Below, in pieces: positions 8,596-14,792 of a stretch of DNA of 17,845 nt (positions are counted from its first letter, which is position 1; each line of letters starts with the position of its first letter). The stretch lies in assembly GCA_005239585.1 (NCBI GenBank), contig SBBU01000049.1, positions 1 to 17,845 on the forward strand, in the 5' to 3' direction. This DNA is from Planctomycetaceae bacterium. Its GTDB lineage: Bacteria; Planctomycetota; MHYJ01; SBBU01. A program made the position numbers and the translations under genes. The notes beneath the pieces were generated by a model that worked only from the letters and a program-made list of their open reading frames with translations, searched no databases and had not been told where the DNA came from.

Positions 8596-9144
8596 ATGAG
8601 GAGTGAAAAAGAAGGGATAATGATACTCTTTAAACAAGGGGATAAAAAGGCTTTTACTGAGATTTTTGAGCAGTATCACGGGCTGGTGCTAAATTATGTG
8701 TATCGCATCTGTCAGAACCGTGTTCTGGCAGAGGAGGTGGTTCAGGACGTCTTTACTAGGCTGTGGACACATAGAAATGGCTACAACCCTGAGAAACCTT
8801 TCGAACCCTATTTGTTGAAAATGGCGCGAAATCGCTTGGTGGATAAGACACGTCGTCAGGCTGTTCGAAAAACAGTCCCGTTGGAAAAGATGCAAGAGAC
8901 GCTCGTTATTCAATCACACAACACATTTGATCTAAAAGAACTTCAGGCTAGTTATGAAGAGTCAGTTCAGGCATTGCCTGAATCAGAACGCGAGGTGTTT
9001 ATCTTGAGCCGTGTAGAAGGGCTGAAATATTCAGAGATAGCGGAGGTTTTAGAGATATCGCCCAAGACAGTTGAGGTACGTATGACACGGGCCTTGGAAT
9101 TTCTCAGGAATCGCCTCAAACCTTTTTTGGAGGTACAAGGATGA
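8596..9144 (+). CDS. ECF-type RNA polymerase sigma factor (second cassette)
   Basis: 182 residues from the ATG at 8596. Region 2 spans about 5-90 ('GIMILFKQGDKKAFTEIFEQ', 'AEEVVQDVFTRLW', 'PYLLKMARNRLVDKTRR'). Region 4 spans about 122-176 ('ALPESEREVFILSRVEGLKY', then the helix-turn-helix 'IAEVLEISPKTVEVRMTRAL'). It belongs to a different ECF subgroup from the sigma factor at 6068: helix sequences share only general family residues. The start is uncertain. An ATG at 8548 (198 residues) has AGGGAAA upstream, but its extra 16 residues do not look like sigma factor; an ATG at 8620 would cut into the domain. The gene overlaps the next one by 4 bases (ATGA), so sigma and FecR protein are translationally coupled. 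Confidence 0.87.
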   Translation: MRSEKEGIMILFKQGDKKAFTEIFEQYHGLVLNYVYRICQNRVLAEEVVQDVFTRLWTHRNGYNPEKPFEPYLLKMARNRLVDKTRRQAVRKTVPLEKMQETLVIQSHNTFDLKELQASYEESVQALPESEREVFILSRVEGLKYSEIAEVLEISPKTVEVRMTRALEFLRNRLKPFLEVQG

Positions 9145-11159
9145 CACCCTGTAATGATATGAAACATTTACTGGTGCGTGACGTGACAGGAAACGCATCT
9201 GAGGAAGAGCAATTACAAATTACCAAACATGTCTCTGAGTGCGTCTCATGTAAGACAGACTATGCCCAGTTTCAAAAGGTTTGGCGTTGGGGTAGTAGCA
9301 TTCAGCAGATCTCACTTGGACAAAATCATAGAAAAACTATGGTACGTAACACCCTCAAGTCTTCGAAGCTAGTTTGGTACTCGATTGCAGCAGCAATTGT
9401 CCTTTGTCTCGTTTCAGTGTGGTTCGTAATAAACCAGTCTCATGATACAAATAATATGAACCAAGCAGTTGCACAGGTAATAGATGGCAAGGTAACCATC
9501 TCTGATAATTTAATTAGGACAGCAGAAGGAGAAAAAGGATCAGTCAAGCTTTTAGATAAGACTGTAATAGAGGTAAATCAGAACACGCAGGTTGAGGTTA
9601 AAAAGCTCGACCAAACTACAGGAACCGTCCTAGAGTTAACACAGGGCTCTGCCAATTTTAATGTCAACAAGCAGGAAAAAAGTTTCACTGTGAAGACTCC
9701 TGCCGCTGAGGTCAGCGTACTTGGTACAAAATTCCTAGTTGTTTTAGAGTTTGTAAATTCTAAAGGAGAAAAGGCCATGAAAAAAGAATTACTACAGGGT
9801 GTCGCTATCGCTCTTCTTCTCGTCTCTGTCGAATCAGGCTCTGTATATGTTTCAAACATTTACGGGAGCGAAAAGTTAACCGCAGGCGAAAAGATAACTG
9901 TTAGGCAAGACAAGGCTCCAGAGGAAAACAAGCAAACAGTAGGACAGGACAATAAAGCAAAGACGTGGTACTGTGGAAGTTGTAAGAAGGAGGTATCACG
10001 GGATGAAATATGGACTTCTGAAAAATACGAGGTATTTTTTCATAAAATCTGTAATAGTGTAGTGCTTTCTAAGGAGTACAGGTTTAAGTTGGAGGAGCAT
10101 TATAAACAAAAGCGTTGTGCTTGGGCATCAGAGAAGGTAATCAAACATGATCTTAAGTGTGTTCGACCACAATATTGTAGTATGTGCTTTGTTAAAGCAG
10201 TGGAACTTGGTCTTTGTTCATGGTGCGGAGAGAAAATCATTCAGGATCAAAAAGAGCCCGACATTCAAAAGCTGATTGATGACCTTGGCTCAAAGGATAA
10301 AAAAACAATGGAGAATGCAACAAAGGAGCTAATTCAAAAAGTGATCGAAAGTTTTAGTTCAAAAGATCGAAAAGAGCAGGCTAGGATGGCAAAGGAGCTA
10401 GCAAAGCTATCAGCTGTGAGCTCTCAGCATCAAGAATCGGTATTGAAAGCTCTTAAAGAGATTTGGTGGTTGAATCGCTATGTGTGGCATCTTTTACCGG
10501 GAAGAGCGTGTGTCAAATGTGGAAGAAAACTCACATGTGATACCTGCCCGAAAAAGAAAGAACACATGTGTCCAACCAACGCCTGTGAGCACGTTCTACA
10601 GCTAGAGGCTAATAATAACTTGCTTCGTGAGCTTGCCGACAAGATTCAAAAAGGCGGGGTGGATTTGGAACAACAGCTCGAGAAGCTTTTCGAGAAACCT
10701 GGTAATGATGAAGCCCGGGCCATTTCTGAAGTATTGCACATTAAGGTGAAACTTGAGCTTAACAAGCTAGACAGTGATGATCCCAAGGTGCGTGATGAGG
10801 CTACTCGTGAAATCATCCGGTTAGGCAAAGAATATAAGGATGTGAATGTGAAAAAGATGGTAGAAGAGGAATTGAAAAAGGCAGAGAAAGCGGGGAATGC
10901 AGAGGTCGAATCACGCTGCAAGAAGATTCTGGAGGAGCTGAAGAAAGGTGAGATCAGCGAGGAGGATAAAAAGTGGATCAAGGACGGAAAATGTATCTTC
11001 AAAAATCCGACAGAATGTGCCATAGCAGCCGGCAAAAAATACACTTCGGAGCTTATACCATGCCCGCGATGCCAAAGAAAAGCGGGACAAGAATACCGTA
11101 TTTGCGAAGCATGTGCTGATGAACTTGGTATCTGCGCCCACTGCCAGAAAAAAAAGTAG
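9141..11159 (+). CDS. anti-sigma/FecR-domain membrane protein with Cys-rich and HEAT-like C-terminus (second paralogue)
   Basis: 672 residues, preceded by GGAGGT with a good spacing. The N-terminus holds a zinc-binding anti-sigma motif, His30-x3-Cys34-x2-Cys37, expected to hold the upstream sigma factor at the membrane. A membrane helix (79-97) and a FecR domain (~109-256) follow, interrupted at the same point as in the first paralogue by an almost identical insertion (202-229). The rest has Cys pairs (278/281, 346/349, 359/362, 457/460, 466/469, 641/644, 655/658, 665/668) between HEAT-like helical segments (~374-405, ~540-600). The last ~130 residues closely match the first paralogue ('RCKKILEELKKGEIS', 'ELGICAHCQKKK'). 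It is about 100 residues longer, owing to the zinc motif and an expanded middle region. Likely a tandem duplicate with divergent N-terminus; the ligand of the outer half is unknown. Confidence 0.78.
   Translation: MTPCNDMKHLLVRDVTGNASEEEQLQITKHVSECVSCKTDYAQFQKVWRWGSSIQQISLGQNHRKTMVRNTLKSSKLVWYSIAAAIVLCLVSVWFVINQSHDTNNMNQAVAQVIDGKVTISDNLIRTAEGEKGSVKLLDKTVIEVNQNTQVEVKKLDQTTGTVLELTQGSANFNVNKQEKSFTVKTPAAEVSVLGTKFLVVLEFVNSKGEKAMKKELLQGVAIALLLVSVESGSVYVSNIYGSEKLTAGEKITVRQDKAPEENKQTVGQDNKAKTWYCGSCKKEVSRDEIWTSEKYEVFFHKICNSVVLSKEYRFKLEEHYKQKRCAWASEKVIKHDLKCVRPQYCSMCFVKAVELGLCSWCGEKIIQDQKEPDIQKLIDDLGSKDKKTMENATKELIQKVIESFSSKDRKEQARMAKELAKLSAVSSQHQESVLKALKEIWWLNRYVWHLLPGRACVKCGRKLTCDTCPKKKEHMCPTNACEHVLQLEANNNLLRELADKIQKGGVDLEQQLEKLFEKPGNDEARAISEVLHIKVKLELNKLDSDDPKVRDEATREIIRLGKEYKDVNVKKMVEEELKKAEKAGNAEVESRCKKILEELKKGEISEEDKKWIKDGKCIFKNPTECAIAAGKKYTSELIPCPRCQRKAGQEYRICEACADELGICAHCQKKK
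9762..9779 (+). promoter_or_regulatory. internal Shine-Dalgarno and ATG inside the second FecR gene
   Basis: AAAGGAG (9762-9768) stands 8 bases before an in-frame ATG (9777-9779). The first 17 bases of the shared run are identical to those at 7173-7189, and the identity extends for about 32 bases. Translation from here would give 460 residues beginning MKKELLQGVAIALLLVSV. Use as a start is inference. Confidence 0.4.
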
Positions 11160-11197
11160 TATTTGGCCTTGATTACTAAAGTCCGTAGTGTTTCACC

Positions 11198-11314
11198 CGC
11201 CTCCGCAGGAAGCCACGCTTGTAAAGGCGTGGAGGAATGCGAATCGCTTCCAGCTTCGGCGGATGTCGCCCCGCCGAAGAAACAGGAGTCACGGCTGTCA
11301 AGCCGTGGGGCTCC
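11198..11314 (+). mobile_element. cluster of three hairpins resembling an IS200/IS605-type right end or omega-RNA remnant
   Basis: Three stable hairpins follow one another in the gap between convergent genes. Hairpin 1: CCACGCTT (11213-11220) with AGGCGTGG (11225-11232), one G-T pair, loop GTAA. Hairpin 2: CTTCGGCGG (11254-11262) with CCGCCGAAG (11271-11279). Hairpin 3: CACGGCT (11290-11296) with AGCCGTG (11301-11307), extended by GGAG/CTCC (11285-11288 with 11311-11314). GGAAGC (11208-11213) can also pair with GCTTCC (11246-11251). The pattern CAGGAAGCC-hairpin-GGAGGA resembles the right end that follows tnpB genes. One frame reads 'PPKKQESRLSSRGAP', in the style of a TnpB C-terminus. No tnpB or tnpA is present, so this would be a relic. 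It may instead be a bidirectional terminator region, though no T-run is seen. Confidence 0.38.
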
Positions 11315-11345
11315 ACATTTGCTGTTGGAAAAACACGAATCACAG

Positions 11346-12347
11346 TTATGAAATCCTCAGATTTCTAAGAATTTTGTATTTGGCGGGATCTAATCTACAT
11401 ATGTGGCAAATGGCGCTGCCCGGTATGGTCGTCGGTATTGTTGTGGTTGATACCACTAGTCCTCTGCAAGGAGATTTTACCGAGTGAACTTGACTCCCCA
11501 AGGGATTAGTTATATAGCCTATCTCCTGATCTTTTTTCACAAGGCTTCCCGGTCTTGCATTAAGAATAAGTATTCCGCCATGATCGGAGCGAAGCCATTT
11601 ATGCTCGTTGACCACAAGCTGGAGACGCGGAGACATGCGTTCGAAATTGTACATCTTCAGCTCAGAAAGGACATTCTTTATCCCAGCCACTCCCTTTTGG
11701 ATGCTTGCCTTATCAAACGTCATAGGCTGGCCTGTCTCGAAAACGATTGTAGGGACTCCCTTGGCTGTCGCGCAGCATCGCAGCGTCCCATCTTCACCAA
11801 CACTGTCGATTATAATCTCGCACCCGAATGAAAAGGCAAGGTTTCTAACGCGTGAATTTGCGAGATTTGCCCTAACATGAGGGAGATTTGTCCTCCCATA
11901 ACTTGCCGTATGAAGATCTATTCCATAGTTGCTCTTCATTATGATCTGCTGGAACAACTCATTTGCAATATGGCTTGCCATTGAGCCTTTTTCCTTCCCC
12001 GGAAAAGATCTATTGAGGTCTCTGCCATCCGGGAGATCACGCGTGCGCGAAACAAACGCAATAGGATTAGCAATAGGTACAAGAAGCAAAGTGCCGGAGA
12101 GTTTAGCTGGGTCTATTTGTTGATTTAACTGCCTGATTATTTCGATGCCATTAAGCTCATCACCATGAATCACAGCGGTAATAAAAAGAACAGGCCCGGG
12201 GTCAACACCATGAATGCAGTTTACATGGATAACGACAGGAGAGGCAGTATAGAGCTCGCTTATCTTGAGCTCAATAACCTGTCTTGAGCCGCGATTTACT
12301 CTTGTGTCATTTATTACAAAGTAATCATCTCGTTCCATTTTTGGCAC
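11346..12347 (-). CDS. succinylglutamate desuccinylase/aspartoacylase-family zinc hydrolase
   Basis: 333 residues from a GTG at 12347; an ATG three codons in (12338) is equally possible. Neither has a clear ribosome binding site, and the gene overlaps the upstream RimK-like gene by 23 bases, so it is probably translated by coupling. The fold is the M14-related AstE/AspA type: 'HGDELNG' supplies zinc ligands His61 and Glu64, 'DGRDLNRSFPG' (107-117) the substrate-binding Arg and Asn, 'DLHTA' the third zinc ligand His146, and 'VFETGQP' the catalytic Glu204. A C-terminal beta domain (~260-320) resembles a lipoyl-like cap. Such enzymes remove an acyl or aminoacyl group from an amino acid. Beside an ATP-grasp ligase it may trim or reverse that ligase's product; substrate unknown. 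Confidence 0.82.
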   Translation of the reverse strand: MPKMERDDYFVINDTRVNRGSRQVIELKISELYTASPVVIHVNCIHGVDPGPVLFITAVIHGDELNGIEIIRQLNQQIDPAKLSGTLLLVPIANPIAFVSRTRDLPDGRDLNRSFPGKEKGSMASHIANELFQQIIMKSNYGIDLHTASYGRTNLPHVRANLANSRVRNLAFSFGCEIIIDSVGEDGTLRCCATAKGVPTIVFETGQPMTFDKASIQKGVAGIKNVLSELKMYNFERMSPRLQLVVNEHKWLRSDHGGILILNARPGSLVKKDQEIGYITNPLGSQVHSVKSPCRGLVVSTTTIPTTIPGSAICHICRLDPAKYKILRNLRIS

Positions 12348-13215
12348 ACTTTATTGCATATTTAACAATCAACTTGGCTACATTTTTTCTCGTAGCTATT
12401 TCAAGCCCTTGGAAGCCGGGAGAAGAATTCACCTCTATTACAAGAGGACCATCTTTACTCTCCAAGATGTCCACTCCAGCCAGTCCCAGCCCTGTAACCT
12501 TTGCTGCTTTCAGGGCTACCTCCTCGTAATCTGATTTCAGCTTCACAGGCTCACCAACGGCGCCCCTGTGAATATTCGAACGAAACTCCTCTTCACGTTG
12601 ACTTGTCCTCCTCATGGCTGCCACAACATTACCCCCGACAACAAGCGCCCGCAGATCTTTCCCTTTGCTCTCACGTATGAACCTTTGCATCATGATGTCC
12701 TGTCCGAGGCTCCAGAGCGCCTCAAGAGCCGACTGTGCAGCTCCAGCTGTCTCTGAAAGAATAACGCCTGTACCTTGAGTTCCAGTCAAGAGTTTCAACA
12801 CCACAGGCGTACCCCCTACAAACTTTAAGAGTTTTGAAAAGTGGTAAGGATAGCGTGCCATTATCGTATCCGGCACATTGATGCCATTCTGCACGAGGTA
12901 CTGCATACATCTCAATTTATTTCTAGTCCGAGATATTGCCTCATCACTATTGACTGTTGGCACTCCCATGAGTCTAAACTGTCTTACAATTGCTATAGCA
13001 AACGTAGTGGCATATGTCCCTACGCGTGGGAGAACAACGTCCACGTTATCTAACGGTTTACCCCCAACCAGTATATTAGGTTTATTATCTGTCAGGCTTA
13101 TAACACATCGAACCGGATCTATGATTCGTGTCTTAACCTTTAGGGTGTCTGCTTCTTCTCCGAGTCTCCTTGTTGAATACAATGTGCGCTTTCTGGAAAG
13201 AATAACAAATTCCAT
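12325..13215 (-). CDS. RimK-family ATP-grasp ligase (alpha-L-glutamate ligase type)
   Basis: 296 residues, close to E. coli RimK (about 300). Members form a peptide-type bond by ATP-dependent addition of an amino acid, often glutamate, to a carboxyl group. The N-terminal domain shows 'PRVGTYATTFAIAIVRQF' and 'SRTRNKLRCMQYLVQNGINV', family hallmarks. The ATP-grasp core has Lys141, the glycine loop 'GTQGTG' (145-150), 'EFRSNIHRGA' (210-219), the metal-binding Asp249, and 'IEVNSSPGFQGLE' with Glu261 and Asn263. The weak ribosome binding site AAGAGA lies just before the ATG. It is 23 bases downstream of the radical SAM gene and overlaps the AstE-like gene. True RimK modifies ribosomal protein S6; here the neighbours suggest another peptide or metabolite. 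The symbol rimK is withheld for that reason. Confidence 0.85.
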   Translation of the reverse strand: MEFVILSRKRTLYSTRRLGEEADTLKVKTRIIDPVRCVISLTDNKPNILVGGKPLDNVDVVLPRVGTYATTFAIAIVRQFRLMGVPTVNSDEAISRTRNKLRCMQYLVQNGINVPDTIMARYPYHFSKLLKFVGGTPVVLKLLTGTQGTGVILSETAGAAQSALEALWSLGQDIMMQRFIRESKGKDLRALVVGGNVVAAMRRTSQREEEFRSNIHRGAVGEPVKLKSDYEEVALKAAKVTGLGLAGVDILESKDGPLVIEVNSSPGFQGLEIATRKNVAKLIVKYAIKCAKNGTR

Positions 13216-13238
13216 TTCTCTTAAGATATGAATTTAGA

Positions 13239-14390
13239 TCATGCGCTCAAGCTGCAGCCTATTTTTGACAGCTCTACAACCTCTTCATTTCTCCAACCAG
13301 GCAGACACTCATTTTGGCCGTTTTGCAAGAACTTTACGCCAGGAGGCGGCTCTACTTCTTCATGTATGCCATTACGTTGATTTTCAATTTTTTTCATAGC
13401 CATTGCCTCTAGACAAGCGCCCGGCTCTGGTCCATAGAGATCCTTTGTCTCTGTATATGCATTCCCAGGGCATCTATTACAATGTGCTCGTAGTTCGCAC
13501 TCTGGGCACGTATGCAAATTCTTCAAGTGATCCAGATTTCTGAGTGACTTGAATATTGAACCGTTTGTCCAAATGTCTACAAGGGGCAAATCTCGTACGT
13601 TACCAGCCGAGATCGGAAGTGCAACACATGGGTGAACATCTCCATAGGCATTTATGTTTATAAGCGTTCTCCCGGCTGCGCATATAAAGTCAGAACGGTC
13701 CTCACGTATGGTCTTTTTGTAAAATTTTTCCGCAAACTGACCTTCCAAAACGTGTTCTAACTGCTCTTTTTGCACTCTTAATGCAAGCGTATCTAACATC
13801 AGATTATCACGCGGTTTGATATTTGTGCCTACCCTATAGTGAACTCCCAGATCCTTTGCCATCTTGATCATAGCATCATACTCATGGGCATTTAGATTCA
13901 TGACAACATACTTCAGCACTGTTAATACTTGTCTATCTCTGAGGCGTCTTGCGGCATCGATTGTCTTTTGCCACGAGCCCGGTCTCCCTGTAATGTTGTC
14001 GTGTGTCTGGGCTACGGCCCCATAAACAGAGAGACCGACGTAGAATGTGTTGAGTTCCGATATTTTTTCCGCCCAGTCATCGTTGATTAACAATCCATTT
14101 GTAAAGATCTGAATTGCCATTCTTTTGTCTGAAGCGTACTTGACAATGTCCATGAAATACTTGTTTACTGTAGGATCACCCCCCGTGAATGTAATGAATA
14201 GCGTGCCCAGATTATACAACTGATCTATTACATTTTTTATCTCATCGTAAGATAGTTCTTTTCTTCCTTGATCTGGTATGGCATAACAATGCCTGCAACG
14301 AAGATTGCATCGTCTTGTAAGTTCAAATATACATACTAGGGGGATAGTCTTTTGCCAGGCAGTTTTTTGAAGCTGTTGAAGAGGAGTCAT
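13239..14390 (-). CDS. radical SAM/SPASM-domain protein, PqqE-like peptide maturase type
   Basis: 383 residues. The radical SAM cluster motif is Cys28-x3-Cys32-x2-Cys35 ('RRCNLRCRHC'), followed by 'FTGGDPT' (68-74; Asp where Glu is usual) and 'IFTNGLLI'. The C-terminal SPASM region has the expected seven cysteines for auxiliary iron-sulfur clusters: Cys237, 255, 295, 298, 304, 307 and 326. Such proteins usually modify a ribosomally made peptide or a protein. The gene overlaps the PqqD-like gene by 4 bases (ATGA), a tight coupling typical of PqqD/PqqE-type pairs. Odd features: after the last SPASM cysteine there is a ~57-residue tail, Pro-rich in the middle, with two further cysteines (362 and 379). 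The chemistry (cross-link, epimerisation, other) cannot be told from the sequence. Confidence 0.86.
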   Translation of the reverse strand: MTPLQQLQKTAWQKTIPLVCIFELTRRCNLRCRHCYAIPDQGRKELSYDEIKNVIDQLYNLGTLFITFTGGDPTVNKYFMDIVKYASDKRMAIQIFTNGLLINDDWAEKISELNTFYVGLSVYGAVAQTHDNITGRPGSWQKTIDAARRLRDRQVLTVLKYVVMNLNAHEYDAMIKMAKDLGVHYRVGTNIKPRDNLMLDTLALRVQKEQLEHVLEGQFAEKFYKKTIREDRSDFICAAGRTLININAYGDVHPCVALPISAGNVRDLPLVDIWTNGSIFKSLRNLDHLKNLHTCPECELRAHCNRCPGNAYTETKDLYGPEPGACLEAMAMKKIENQRNGIHEEVEPPPGVKFLQNGQNECLPGWRNEEVVELSKIGCSLSA

Positions 14391-14659
14391 TGCTTTATCT
14401 CAAGCAGACCCTTGGACTCTAGTTTCTGGATGAAATCCATGACGTCAGACTTGGCAGTTGCTTCGTCCACCTCATAAGCTTCTTGGATAAAGCTTATGAT
14501 TTCATTTTCAGTCCTTTCCTCAGCAATATAATTCCATATATCAGTCCCTATCTCGTTCATATAGTGTATTGTATTCTTCCTGGGTGTAACAAGCACTGCT
14601 CTTCCATCAATAACCTGAAAAGCGACGCTCGGCGCCTGTTTTATAGCCATGTAGTTCAC
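14387..14659 (-). CDS. PqqD-like peptide-chaperone (RiPP recognition element) protein
   Basis: 90 residues from a GTG at 14659, or 87 from an ATG at 14650; neither start has a convincing ribosome binding site, and the ATG gives the usual PqqD length. Family features are 'AVLVTPRKNTIHYMNEIGTD' (the beta strands and the Leu/Met-Asn segment of the winged fold), then 'IWNYIAEERTENEIISFIQE' and a final 'LESKGLLEI'. PqqD-type proteins bind a leader peptide and present it to the partner radical SAM enzyme, here the gene overlapping by 4 bases. It is the first gene of the four-gene minus-strand group. No precursor peptide gene is seen next to it. Confidence 0.82.
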   Translation of the reverse strand: MNYMAIKQAPSVAFQVIDGRAVLVTPRKNTIHYMNEIGTDIWNYIAEERTENEIISFIQEAYEVDEATAKSDVMDFIQKLESKGLLEIKQ

Positions 14660-14677
14660 TAAAGGAAATTAAAGCGC

Positions 14678-14683
14678 ATTATA
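14678..14683 (-). promoter_or_regulatory. candidate -10 element (TATAAT) upstream of the PqqD-like gene
   Basis: On the minus strand a perfect TATAAT lies about 18-28 bases before the possible starts of the PqqD-like gene. A TTGAAA is present but only 7 bases upstream, too close for a sigma-70 pair, and no good -35 stands at 16-18 bases. It would serve the four-gene group separately from the fliM operon upstream. Confidence 0.3.
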
Positions 14684-14792
14684 GAGACCGTTTCAATCGA
14701 TTTAATCACTATATGCTAGTTATAAAACAAGCTCGTAAGGGAATCACTGCGACTAGAATATGCTTCTATGATCACGACTGCAACTGAATGGA

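Noticed and set aside
11484..11831. 115-residue plus-strand frame after the hairpin cluster, considered as a transposase remnant
   Set aside because: It is antisense to the AstE/AspA-like gene and shows no transposase motif.
12878..13231. 117-residue plus-strand frame opposite the RimK-like gene
   Set aside because: Antisense to a protein with clear ATP-grasp motifs; no start signals.
14678..14696. TTGAAA/TATAAT as a complete promoter for the PqqD-like gene
   Set aside because: The two boxes are only 7 bases apart on the minus strand; only the -10 box is kept as a weak candidate.
14716..14775. 19-codon minus-strand ORF upstream of the PqqD-like gene, considered as a precursor peptide
   Set aside because: GTG start without a ribosome binding site, no leader-like or core-like pattern, shorter than known precursors; likely chance.
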